From contig NC_081136.1 of assembly GCF_958295425.1 (NCBI RefSeq), forward strand, positions 32,350,843 through 32,414,842: DNA of 64,000 nucleotides. The letters are read 5' to 3'. The notes under the pieces are model-generated. The model worked only from the letters and a program-made list of their open reading frames with translations, was not told the DNA's origin and did not search any database. Origin of the DNA: Solea solea (Eukaryota > Chordata > Actinopteri > Pleuronectiformes > Soleidae). The translations under genes were made by a program, and so were the position numbers. Shown in pieces: positions 48,584 to 60,545 of this stretch (within the stretch, counting starts at the first letter, position 1; every line of letters starts with the position of its first letter).

Positions 48584-49076
48584 AGTGGTGACACAGTGAC
48601 GTATGCTGCTTTAGTGGTGACACAGTGACGTATGCTGCTTTAGGGATGACACAGTGACGTATGCCGCTTTAGTGGTGACACAGTGACGTATGCTGCTTTA
48701 GTGGTGACACAGTGACGTATGCCGCTTTAGTGGGGACACAGTGACGTACGCCGCTTTAGTGGTGACACAGTGACGTATGCTGCTTTAGGGGTGACACAGT
48801 GACGTATGCCGCTTTAGGGATGACACAGTGACGTATGCCGCTTTAGTGGTGACACAGTGACGTATGCCGCTTTAGTGGTGACACAGTGACGTATGCCGCT
48901 TTAGTGGGGACACAGTGACGTACGCCGCTTTAGTGGTGACACAGTGACGTATGCTGCTTTAGTGGGGACACAGTGACATATGCCGCTTTAGTGGTGACAC
49001 AGTGACGTACGCCGCTTTAGTGGGGACACAGTGACGTACGCCGCTTTAGTGGTGACACAGTCACGTATGCTGCTTT
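48584..49076. repeat. Minisatellite, 17 x 29 bp, with CRE-like core
   Basis: Seventeen head-to-tail units of exactly 29 bases (493 bases in all), starting AGTGGTGACACAGTGACGTA and ending TGCTGCTTT. Variation is confined to a few positions: GGTG/GGGG/GATG near the front and TGCTGC/TGCCGC/CGCCGC near the end. Fifteen units keep TGACGTA; unit 14 has TGACATA and unit 17 TCACGTA. Units 3-7 match units 9-13 with a single difference, showing a six-unit duplication. It is non-coding (a stop occurs in every frame). Confidence 0.98.
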
Positions 49077-49455
49077 TGTGTCGCTGTGATGCATTTTAAA
49101 GGTATCCTTACTCAGCTGAGTACCTGCAGCTCTAGGTCTACTTAGCTCTATGAACTCTTTCTCACTTTCTTTCTCAGCTTCAGGCCTTTTGATGAGCTGG
49201 ATGAAAGGATGAGTTGTCTGAGCAAGTCAAAGTGCAACCATGAAGTTAAACGAGAGATAAAATGTTAGGTGCCCATGCTTTGTTCGTGTCGAACGAGGAA
49301 AGTGATGGCAATCACATCCTTGATGAAACAATTATCCAAGATGGAACCTGCGCCTCACTATTCTCTCTCTCTCTCACTAACCACATCTCTGTATTTCCCC
49401 TGCCTCCTCTCCCTCCATAATTTTTGTCCTTTTCCACCTAAACATCACTGTAATT
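49077..49455. other. Unique sequence before the assembly gap
   Basis: A short CT run is at about 49360-49375; nothing else. Confidence 0.6.
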
Positions 49456-49655
49456 NNNNNNNNNNNNNNNNNNNNNNNNNNNNNNNNNNNNNNNNNNNNN
49501 NNNNNNNNNNNNNNNNNNNNNNNNNNNNNNNNNNNNNNNNNNNNNNNNNNNNNNNNNNNNNNNNNNNNNNNNNNNNNNNNNNNNNNNNNNNNNNNNNNNN
49601 NNNNNNNNNNNNNNNNNNNNNNNNNNNNNNNNNNNNNNNNNNNNNNNNNNNNNNN
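49456..49655. other. Assembly gap (200 N)
   Basis: Exactly 200 undetermined bases, probably a fixed-size or estimated scaffold gap. Any frame crossing it is meaningless. Confidence 1.
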
Positions 49656-52600
49656 TTTGAACAGGATGTGTAATTGCTTTTTTTTAGTGGGACTGTCCCA
49701 GGTCTAGCTTATTTATAGAGAGCCTGAGTCTCAGGTCATTAAACCCAGCAAATAATGTGGGTGAATTCATTAAGGTTTGATGGTTGCCCAAAGCACATGT
49801 GGATTGAACATGGGAGGAGATAAGGAAAGCTCTGGGAGCGCTTAGTGTTTTTAGACACCAAGGCCCCGCCTAGTTGCAGCAAACAGAATATAAAACAAAA
49901 TAGGAGCCGAAACTCATGCAAATGCTTCACGCTCACCAAATCAAATATCAAGTGAGTTGAAGGGAAAATTGTAAGAAGTGCTGCAGCCCCTGAAATTCAT
50001 GCTTAAGTGCATTCTCACCCCTGATGGGAAGGCAACAGCTGTGCACAATTCAAGGTCCAAGATCTTTGCTCTTTACGCCAAAGTCACACAGCCGAGTCCT
50101 TGATCATCAAAACTGAGAGGTGTAGACTCTTTTCTCCAACTCGGCAACAAAAGTGTGACTGATTGGAGTTGATTTCCTCTCGCGGAGCTTTTGCATCGCA
50201 GCAGAATGGCAAAACATGCAGCGGTAGTCGAGTAGAACAGCCGCCGATTTCTTTAGATTTCCCGCCACCTTCCGCAGCTGGACAAGGTCGAGTTCATTTG
50301 CACCTATTCTGTAAATTCATGTGAGAGTGAATAAGTGGTAGCTAGCGGTGTGTGTGTGTGTGTGTGTGAGCAAAAACTTGTAGAAACCTACACAGTTGAT
50401 GCTGGCCTCACGTCAGATTGAGATAACATTATGAGATAATAATATCTACAAAACACGCCCACACGCCTACACACACACACACACACAAGGAGAGGACGAG
50501 CAGCAGCTTTACAACTCATTACCACTGTGACACATTACTCAGTTTTGATGAGTAAATTAAGCCTTAATTTCAAAGTCAGTCAGCCACCGTGACCACAAAA
50601 TGTTACACCAAATATACTATTTTCATTACAGCAGCAGTATATTATCAATAGAGGACATGAATGGCATTGAATGTCGCACTGTGGGTTTTTAAATGACTAC
50701 TTTCCTGGGATTTTATCATGTCCGCTTGGTTCTTGGAACAGGGTCAGTTGTGTAACTGTTGCAGTAGCATTTGTCGGTGCAATGCAGTCCAGTTTAATGA
50801 AATAACTGAACATTCATGATTTTTTTTTACACTCATTTGTGGTTAATAAGCTGGTAACTTGGGCAAACAGTTTATTGCAATAATTATTTTAGTTACTGAA
50901 TAGTTCAATCTTCCACTTTTTGGCAAATCTCATCACCACGTTTTAATATTGCCAACATAATTACTATTTGTACTGATGTGAAATCTGTCACTTGAGGCAA
51001 TTTCAGCATTTCATCCAGTTTTTCTTTTTTTTTTTTCCCAAGAGAATTTTCTCCGGAGCATTTGTTATCTTCTGCAGTTGATTTTCTGTCTGTTTAATCC
51101 CCCTGCATTCATCAATGCAATCTGTTGGCATTCATTGTGCCAAGAATTCGGTCTCACAACAAGTGCAACGTATAACGTGCCATTTCAGCATGGAAAACAG
51201 CTGCAGGCTGAAAAGTTATGGCAGTCTAATGGATTTTACACTTGCACTATAGTATTTTTTATACCAAGACAGTTTTTAACAACACTTACTTACACTTAAC
51301 ATTTGCACACATATTCTATGTGGTTTTTAATCAGCTTTAAAATAATTGTGATTATTAATTGTATTTAGGTACCTATAGCTGTTCAGTTTCCCTGGGAAAT
51401 TTAAAATAAAACACGGACAAAACTAATTTTCATCCATTTCCTTTAGTCAGATAAGATTTGAGCGGCACACTTAAGGTCTACTTAAGCATACTGAACTGTT
51501 TGGACATGAACTCATATATTTTTCTACATTTTGCTAAAGAAATCAAAGAATCCAAATGTCGTACTGTCAACATTTCTGTAGTCATAATTTATCATCATCA
51601 TTTAAATGTGTCAAATAACTTTTAACATAACTCCGAAATGCATGAAGAAGAAGAGGGGCGGTGATGTAAGGAGGGGGATGAACCATGATAGGATAGCGAT
51701 CAGATCTTGATGTGGACCCCGGGGACGCGTGTTAATACCAATATTAATGCTATCTGATCAGAGAAAACGCATTTTTAAAGAGCAGACTTGGATGTTCTGC
51801 CCTCAGGGTCGTGCTCTCCCGTTCCCTCGTGTGTGTGTGTGTCTGCATGTGAGAGTGGTAGGTTGCAGGTGTGCGTGACTGAAGGTGTGCTTGCTTGAGG
51901 TGTGTGAGTGTCTGGGTGGTGATCCACATGGAAAAGAAAAACATGGTTTGGACATAGGGCCACTGTTTTAAAAATCCATTAGCATTTTATTTTACTTTGT
52001 CGCTCTCTCAAAATGATATTTCTCATTACTATATGTGCCTAAAGAAATCATGTGGGGTACATGATTCCTTTTGTCCATCAAGTAAATTGCAAATAAGCAC
52101 ATATAACCATAAAACAGTGCATTGCCTCCATGGCCCCAAGGCCAAATAGCAATGAAAGTGATTGATAACACCGCAGACGATCACAGCAAATATGATCTCT
52201 GGAAAATAATGATCCTATTGTATCAACACATTTTCTTTTCATTAGAGTCGAGAGTACCCTTTATTCTAATGAATTGCTAAGAGTAAAGAGTACGCTAGTT
52301 GCCAGACCAAGGCTGGTTGTTAATCATATAAATGGCACAGTACCAATTAAACCCCACAGTGCACGGCGTCAAGGCTTTTAACTGGCCCCAGATTACCCAA
52401 GACCACTCCACTAAGAACCTTTAATTACCATCCTTGGCCTGAGTCAATGAACACATCAATGTGTGGATAAATTCATAGCGTGGGCTACTTGTGTCTAATT
52501 GCCATGATTGACTTGGGGGAGGGCTAACAGAGTGACTTTGAGTTTGTGCTCATGAGTGAGAATATTAGGTTGGTTCAGATATAACTGCGCTGCACATGGC

Positions 52601-53803
52601 AGAGGGTGGGGGGGAGATCTAGCAAGGTATGATTCAAGGTCAAGAGAAACATTTGTACTGGTGCCCCCTTTGTTGCTTTCCTGACTGGTGTCTGCAACTT
52701 CAGTTCAATTAAATGTGAACAATTAAAAGAGTGTGTAAAATAAATTAATAAAATGCAAGTGATGCTAATCACTGTTTGTGTATATCTCACTGGACCAGAT
52801 GGAACTAAAGCAAACCACTGTCCAGGAACAATTAAATTACGAGCATGCAAAGTGAAATCCTTAGTCATTAATTATGTTATCTTGCCATTTCATCCAATAA
52901 GGTTTGAGTTCTTTGTCACATGCGTGTCTCCGTCAGCGCGTCTACCACTGCTCCTCATAATTCTGACAATGACTTGACACAAGGAAAGAAACTTAATTTC
53001 TTATAAAGCACAAGATATTTCCTTAATTACAGAGATGAAATGGCACTGACAAGGAAACTGAATTAATTATAATATGGTAAGATCTTGGAAGTGGAAAATG
53101 TAGTAAATTTCTCTTGAGACTGAATAGATATGGCCAGCTATCGTAAGTGAGAAATTTAATTCACATTAAGAGCCGCTGCATGATATGTTTTACATAACAT
53201 GAGACAGAGAGAGGGAATATCAATTCGGTGATATATTATATCATTAAAAAATATGCTGCTTACATTGGAAATAAAAGTCCAGCTTTTGTCGGATGAAATC
53301 TTTTCATTAATTCATTTCATTTCCCCTGGACATGCATGCTGATTTGCACTTACATAGTTTATTTTAATTGGGTTATAGGACATGATAAGGCAGACTTGGC
53401 ATGTGCAAAGTCAAGTTGTGTTGTGTATATTATTTTTTCTACTGTCTATGTCCAACACAAGGGGTGTCATTGTAACGTCAATGATCCACTTAACAAAGAG
53501 CAAACTCAGTCATATTTACCAATACGACGGCTGCACTTAATAATTTGTTTATTGCAAGAATTGGCAGTTACAGTATATATACTCTGGGGCACTCATAGAA
53601 TGGGTTTTTATTATTTTTAAAGAAATTGTGTCAGCGTTAAACCATAATTCCTTAGCAGAAGCAATTTCAACAACAGAAACCGACTTTTAAGTGTTATGAC
53701 AATAATAAGTTTGTAAAAAAAACAACGTATGTCACCCAGAGCAAATTGCTGTAACAACTGCAGGAAACACATTTTACACCTTGGATTGATACGAAGATTA
53801 AGG
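49656..53803. other. Unique intergenic sequence with microsatellites
   Basis: TG run at about 50349-50367 and CA run at about 50471-50487, facing one another about 100 bases apart. 52130-52560 is repeat-free and rich in AATTA-type words (CCAATTAAACC, CTTTAATTACC). It might be a conserved non-coding element. No supported gene. Confidence 0.45.
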
Positions 53804-53850
53804 GCATCCATCCATCCATCCATCCATCCAGCCATCTTCTACCGGCAGGG
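53804..53850 (+). repeat. (CATC)n with a LINE-tail-like head
   Basis: Six CATC units (53804-53829), then AGCCATCTTCTACCGGCAGG, the start of the LINE-tail-like repeat, truncated. Confidence 0.7.
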
Positions 53851-55114
53851 AAATCACACCTTATATTGGCAAATGTACAATGGCGTTATGGCCACACAAC
53901 CCATGCACCTGAACCTGAATTTGCCATTGTTAATGGCAAGAAAGCATCTCTCATAGGATTAAAAGCAAAGCACCTGTTTTGCACAACATATGTAAATCTG
54001 CAGTTGTTCTAAAAAGGTAAACGGCTCATACTTTGGCACACAAAGCTTGTTTATTCAGTTGTACATCTCATGAGGCAAGTTTGTTGTTTCTTGCAGTGAA
54101 ACCATGTAATGATTTTAGTAATTTTTTGCATTTCATCACCGCGAGAGTGCTTCACAGTTCTTTTCATGATGTTTTTTTCCTTTCTCCCTGAGCTCATCTT
54201 CAACAACTCTCGCAGCAGCTTAATTTTCACTATCAGCTGTGCAATGGCCCATGCTCATGTTTTGTTAACCGATACGCTGCTGTCCCAAGTATGTTATTTT
54301 TAAAAGGGTTTCGAGCAAAAGTGTCTGAGGAGTGATGGCATTGTCAGGCTATATCACAGTCCATTCTGTAATTGCTATCTTCAGCTCAGTCAGCCGTATG
54401 TTCGGCTTGTTTTTTCTGCTTCTGTCACTAGTGACAAATGCCGCGCTCACTGTGCCACTGTTTCGTTTAACTGCCCCGTCATTTACGCTCTCTCGGATGT
54501 AAACGTGCGCAGACACACCTTACATAAACCCCACAAAGACCAGCTGGCTATCAGATTTCAGCAGCTGGAATAAACACGTAAGAACCATCATGGTAAGTGG
54601 TTGCAATCAAATTCTGAGCACCACCAACACGACTTAGGAAAGGATCTGATGAACAGATGGAACGTCGGGGTAGCTGACAGTATTCCGCATGGTGTGAGCC
54701 AGACTTCAGGCTCCCCAGTTTTATAATATAAATTAGTTACAATGAAAATGACTGTGAATGTTAAGTAGTCGGCAAGAATAACTCAAAGGGGTGGCGCAAA
54801 GACAAACCACAGAAAATACACTCAATTACAAATATAAGCCCTGAATTCAAAATCTTAATTAGAGAAAATTGCAGATGCCTGAGTTTTACTGACTGTATAT
54901 CAAACTTTTGTCTCTAGATAATATTTTGTTTTTTTATTTGTTTTGATAAAGAGTTTGGCTTAATTTGATGCCTTGGCAATGGCTTTTGTTTTTGTATCAG
55001 AGCGATACCCACAATCTTACACTATAGCTGGTTTCGAGGGAACTGTCACACCATCTATTTTGTAAATATATAACCTATTTGGTACATTTCAGCATGTTTC
55101 AAACAGAAAAAGAT
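53851..55114. other. Unique intergenic sequence
   Basis: No supported feature. Confidence 0.5.
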
Positions 55115-55482
55115 TAAAAGTGAAAGTGTGTCTGCTTTGAGTCGCACCAAAGAATTATGACATAATGAGAGGAGACAAGATACCCACATCTGTTGTGGTC
55201 TGTCATTAACCTCCTCTATTTACTTTTTTCCTTCGCCAGTTCAGAGACATTTTTCAGAGGGTTACTGAGGCTTTTTAGATCTGGTATCATTCAGAATCTC
55301 TTACACTTACATTAGGAGCGAGGGGCTCTTACTGTTTGCTCTGCTGGCATCCCTTGTGCTGAAGTGCTATGATGCTGTGTTGGGTGGAATAACATACCAA
55401 AACAACACATGAACACTGGGAATTGTTTGTGAATATAATGGCTGCACAATTGTTATCAGTGAAGCCAGTATTTCAGTTTAAC
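55115..55482 (+). repeat. Dispersed repeat, copy 2 of 2
   Basis: Same blocks in the same order as 47440-47818, including an end of 20 matching bases, AGTGAAGCCAGTATTTCAGT. The two copies lie 7.7 kb apart in direct orientation. Confidence 0.7.
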
Positions 55483-55741
55483 CCTCTTATGACCATCAAG
55501 ATAATGAGGCTGCCTGGATTTATATTGATTTATGGCTGTAGTATGCTTCTTTTTCCAAGATATCTTTCAAGTTTCGATTACTGGCAGTTATTCAGCTGTT
55601 TGAAGCTGACGTCACAAATGTGTGACACACTGGTGAATCTTGTCTGTGATTTGACGGTCGTTCCGTGGAAGTCCTGAGGGCTGCTGTAATGACAAGTATA
55701 TAATAATATGGGCGCAAAGCTCTATTTCTCTGCTTTCCAGG

Positions 55742-55830
55742 ATCCATCCATCCGTCTTCTAGCACTTTATCCTCCACATGAGGGTTGTGTCAGGGTGCTG
55801 TGCAAATCTCAGCTGACGTAGTCCATAGAC
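55742..55830 (+). repeat. LINE-tail-like repeat, head fragment
   Basis: ATCCATCCATCCGTCTTCTA, CACTTTATCCTCCACATGAG, GGTTGTGTCAGGGTGCTGTG and CAAATCTCAGCTGACGTAG. Confidence 0.75.
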
Positions 55831-56793
55831 ACAGGAGGGTTTCCTCAATCTCTAACGAGACATTATAGTCATTTCATATCATTCATTTCTTACACTACGG
55901 CACCTTTTAATACCTTACATGTGCAGTACACTCCTGTATGATACACACACCATAACCATGGCACAAAGACGCAGACATGAGACAGAGCGCACGCAGCTAT
56001 GGCTACATGTGCAGTCACACATGCACCAAGCAACCTATTGCAAGAGTGAACGGACAGTGCCCTGTAATTACACATTCAGACAATATGTCTGCTGCCCTCT
56101 GTTTGTCACGCCCCCCCCCCCCCCCCTTCGCTGTCTCTCCCCATACATCCTCAAAGCCACTGACCCGTTGGCTTCTGTGTAATGACCGCTGAAACGGTCA
56201 TTCTGTCTTCTTGACACAGCCTGGACATTATAGCATGTCAGTTTTTGGGATCACGGTTCCAGCAGTAATGACTGCCGATGTGGATCACAGTCCTAGTTAA
56301 TGACCTTTGCTTTGGGTGGAGGAGGGAAGTGTCTGCCCTGCTGCCCGCGTCCATCTGTCTGTTATCAACAACAGTGGTGCTTATGAATGCATTCATTCAT
56401 TCATCCATCCATCCATACATGAAGAAGTACAGACACTAGCCCTCTGGCCTGGGCCCCATGTCCACAAGTGACATGAATGTTGACCCATCCCACCTCATTC
56501 CCTCCAGCAATCCCACATTGGGTTGTTGGACCACACGGCCCCTTGAAGTCATTATGCCAGGTGACAGATGGAGGGGACACATGGTGACCGTGGTCTACCT
56601 TCAGTTACCACACAGTCACACACACACACAAACAAAACAGGCCAAGAAAGGGAGATTTTTACATGCTGTAAAAAAAGATCATTTATCGCTTTACACGCTA
56701 AAACTGCTGCTGTGTTACTTTTCCATATAAACAAATGTCCTTTAGATTCAAACCACTGTGAAATGGGTTCACACGATGCTCATTAAGCCCTTT
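55831..56793. other. Intergenic sequence with a C16 run
   Basis: C homopolymer at 56111-56126; CATTCATT/CATCCATC run at about 56392-56417. A short segment (56730-56790) resembles 11783-11845. No supported gene. Confidence 0.5.
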
Positions 56794-56880
56794 TTATTAT
56801 TAAATACACATAATTGTTATTATTGAATACACATAATTTTTATTATTAAATAGATATTGAATAAATAAATAAATAAATAG
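56794..56880. repeat. 23-bp tandem repeat and (AAAT)n
   Basis: TTATTATTAAATACACATAA and its continuation repeat with a 23-base period at 56794, 56817 and (partial) 56840, then AAATAAATAAATAAATAG to 56880. Confidence 0.9.
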
Positions 56881-59281
56881 TAATACAACAGAACTTGCAG
56901 GAACCAACGCGTTTAATATTCATAATATGTCAGTATTATGAATATAGAAATGCAGTACATTCCATTTTCTGAAATGAGTGGCCTGTATCCCTGAGGGGCT
57001 AGAAGTAGAAATGCTCTTTGGTACCCAGAAACAAGGTTGCCACTTAAAGGAAGCATTTCTAAAAAAGCCTGCATAGGTCCAGTGGGAGCGGAATTTAGAT
57101 GAGCCTGGAGAAGAAGCATAATCTCCTCAATTTCATTGTTTTCCCATTTCTGCATTATTTCCATGAGACACATGCATCTCGAGGCCCTGCTCAGAGATTG
57201 AACGGGGCAAATGTAATTCTGTAGGTGCTCTCTCGGGGCATTGCTTAGGTGTTAGTGACTTGCCTGACTGTGGCCTGGAGGCCTGATGGGATCAGTGCCA
57301 CCCATGTACCTCATAATCTCTTTGGAGCAACAGCCCCAGCTCTAAGTCCTGGCCACAGGAAAGCCTATGTGGTTTCTTTTCAGCATTTGCATGTCTTTGT
57401 CTGGTTGGATGATCGACTTCTGTCTATCTTTGCCTCCAATTACTTTCTCTCGCTGTTGAAGATTTGATCGAAAGTTGCTTCTTCTTATCTCTCTTCTTTT
57501 GGCAGTACTCACAAGAACGAGTTTAGGAGAATCCACAAATGCCATATCATTTCAGCATGTTATCCACATAGAGCTGGCTTTTTGTCATAGTCCCACCTCC
57601 TTCTTTCTCTTGTGTTCTGAGTTAGTTTGGTTTTGCTATTTACTGAATGTTAACTTTTATTTTCTTGCCTTTGACCTCTGTTACGGTCACTGTACACATT
57701 GCACAGTTTTGTTTCCGTGTGGATGAGGCCCAAGTTTGTTTTCATGCTTTGACCCTTTTATGTCCTTGTTATTGACGCTATTGAACGTTGCCATTATTAT
57801 GCTGCATTCAATTATTTCAAAATATAAGTTATTTTTGAATGAAAAATCAGTCTTATGTATGAAAGTTCTCCATCCCTCCAGCGATTTATTTCCCCCACTA
57901 TGCAATAGTGATTTAATAGCTTTAATAGTGATGTATTAAAGCTTCCCAATAGAATAACAGCATCATTAGCACAATCTGAGCTCAGAAAAAAAAGAAAATC
58001 AAAGGAGTCAAATGATTAAAATTGAATACAACTGTACAAAAAGCATGACCAACTTTAGAATTACTGTGACATTTAAATGAAGACAGTTGCAAGAAATACT
58101 GTTAGGCAGTATGAAGATTAAAAGAACTCCTTAAAAACTTTTTTTATAGTAATTTTCACTGGAATGAAGTGAAACATCTGCTGTATAAGGCGTTAGATGA
58201 TACAGGTGGTTAGCACCCTTGCCTTTGCTGAAAGAAGAGCCCAGAAGTTGTGTTCTTTAGGAAACTGTTGGCTAAACCGAAGTGGTTTTAAATTGGCTCA
58301 GTGTGGACTCTAAAACAGGAGTAGACCAAAACGTTACTATATCTTTTTAATACCTACTGTGTAATGTTCATTGCTGATTTATTCATTTCGGTAAACAAAC
58401 GGAGCATAGTGCTAATTGCCGTTGTGTCCGTTACGCTCCCCAAATGCAGTCCTCTTCCTTTCCTTTAACAAAGGCTTACACAAGTGGATACTCCAAAAAC
58501 AGAGAGTACAAGGTTTATCTGGTGTTTCATTGTAAGGTTTAGTGTCTGCTTCATGAACTGTGAAAAATGTTCTGCTTCAAATAAGGAAATAATAAGGTCA
58601 GGTGAAAGATGAGGCATTACGGTGGGGGATAGTGGAGAGGCTTACCAGCCAATTATTATAAGATTAAGAGGAAATTTTAGATGTGAGATGCTGGTGCCAC
58701 CAGTCTCAACCTCTCCCACTCACTCTCACTCACAGGAAGACTTTTGAATTATGTCGACCTGTTAAGAGTCAAAGAAGATTGCTGGTTGTCTTTTTAGAGA
58801 ACAGCCAGACTCACAAACAGACAGATGTTCTGACAGTCATGAAGGTAAATGTTTCCAACCCTTGTTTGAGCATCCCTGTTACTTCATATTGAGCCAGTCA
58901 GCAGATCATTGCTTTGGGTAAAGTTGTGTCCTTCAAGTGTCTGTATTGCCTGTGTTTACGTGTAATTGCAGTCAAATCAATAATTCCCCGCTGTATTCAA
59001 GTGTCATCATTTGACCTTATCACCCATAGTTCATTTGTCAATGCTCATCACTTGTGCAAGATAATCATTAATACCAACATTGGCACTGAGAAATGGTCAT
59101 ATAAGCTCATATCTGCTACCTCACCAGCCATCAGTCAATTAAAGGGTTAATGACCTGCCACAAAAGAATGTTCAGCCTTCGTTGGTGCACACGACTCCCA
59201 GCCGACCAACCTTTAATCTAACCCACTTAAATATGCATGAGTCCTCTCAGTGTGGCTTTTTTGGTCCTCAGTCCCCCCCAC
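56881..59281. other. Unique intergenic sequence, partly enhancer-like
   Basis: A minus-strand frame at 57173-56913 (86 codons) has a protein-like look (EIMLLLQAHLNSAPTGPMQA) but no splice context or known family. 58870-59150 is repeat-free and of mixed composition. No supported gene. Confidence 0.4.
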
Positions 59282-59310
59282 CCTCCTCCTCCTCCTCCTC
59301 CTCCTCCTCA
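59282..59310. repeat. (CCT)n trinucleotide run
   Basis: About nine CCT/CTC units following a CCCCCC stretch. Confidence 0.95.
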
Positions 59311-60359
59311 CCCTCTAAACCTACTCCGCCGCCCTCAGTTGACAAACTGCACCTTGAATCACCAAGACAACGATTTGATCAAGGTTCGGAAATATAGACC
59401 ATCGAGGGAGGGAACAGTTACTACTGCTTGTCAAAAACGTGTCTTGGCTGCTGCCAATGAGCCTCCTCGGACATGATATTCATTAATGACCCTAAACTGT
59501 GAGTGCGAATGTGATGTAAATATCACACATTCCTAATAAAATCGATAGACTCTACTGCTTAACTTTATCTCACCTCATATGACCTTTTATTATTGTAGTT
59601 TGACCTTCCTCCATGTTCACTACAATGAGATACCAGCTAATGCTAATAATGGTCCAGATTGACAATACACTGCTATTATTTGATTAAGATCAAATGTGTA
59701 TTATTTTTTGGTGAATTCATTGCTAAAAGTCTCCAAAAGATCAAAAGATCGTCATCATTTTTGATTTATTGGTTGTGCAAATGACAGCTTTTCACAACGA
59801 CACCACCAACTATATTGCTATAGCTGTCAAAATGATCACAATTGTGTGCATGTTTGGAAAACACACAATGCAACTGTCTAATGTGTCCATAGTATAGTGA
59901 ACGTACGACAAATTGTCATAGTCATTTTCAGTTTAATGGCGTTGTTTTTAGAGTGGGCAGCTGTTTTCACTGACTAACTGGTGAACATAATGGGACATTT
60001 ATCTGCTAAAGAGCCAGATATTTCCCTCAGGAGTTGGTGGAGACCAAAAACTGAGATACAAATGTGAGTTAATATTGGACATTAGCCAGGTACTGTAGAT
60101 GGACTGCTGATGGTTTACACAAACATTTCCCAACAATCAAAAGATGTTGAATTGTTAATGTGCACTGCTTGTTTCCACAGCTTAATAAGGTCAGTTTTCA
60201 GAGACATCAAAATAATGAAATTATTAAAAATAGAGAAAGAGATGCAGCCTTATAAATGTTAAATAGACTGTAGTAATGTCTGCCAATGTACAGTCATAAA
60301 TCTCTCCAGGCAATAATCTTTAGAATATGCATATATAATAAATGTTTGTGTGTGTAGAG
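59311..60359. other. Unique AT-rich intergenic sequence
   Basis: No supported feature. Confidence 0.55.
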
Positions 60360-60545
60360 TTCCATGTGTCCCAGGGCAAGACACTTAACCCCAAGTTGTA
60401 CCTGACGGCTGCATTGGCAGTGTGTGAAAGGGTGAGTGTGCTGGACACACATTGGCTGTATAAATATGTGAATGAATGGGTGAATAGCAAGAAGCTTTGA
60501 GTGGTCATCGAGACTAGAAAGGTGCATTATTGTGCTTTGATTATA
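60360..60545 (+). mobile_element. SINE-like element, older copy
   Basis: GTGTCCCAGGGCAAGACACTT, GTGAATGAATGGGTGAATAG, CTTTGAGTGGTCATCGAGAC and TAGAAAGGTGCATTATTG correspond to the body and 3' end of the element at 8921-9090. The B-box end is missing, so it is 5'-truncated. Confidence 0.7.

Noticed and set aside
49269..49673. 134-codon frame
   Set aside because: It passes through the 200-N gap and a CT-rich tract.
56913..57173. Minus-strand frame of 86 codons with a protein-like sequence
   Set aside because: No splice sites that would join it to other exons, no recognised family, and it could equally be constrained non-coding DNA.
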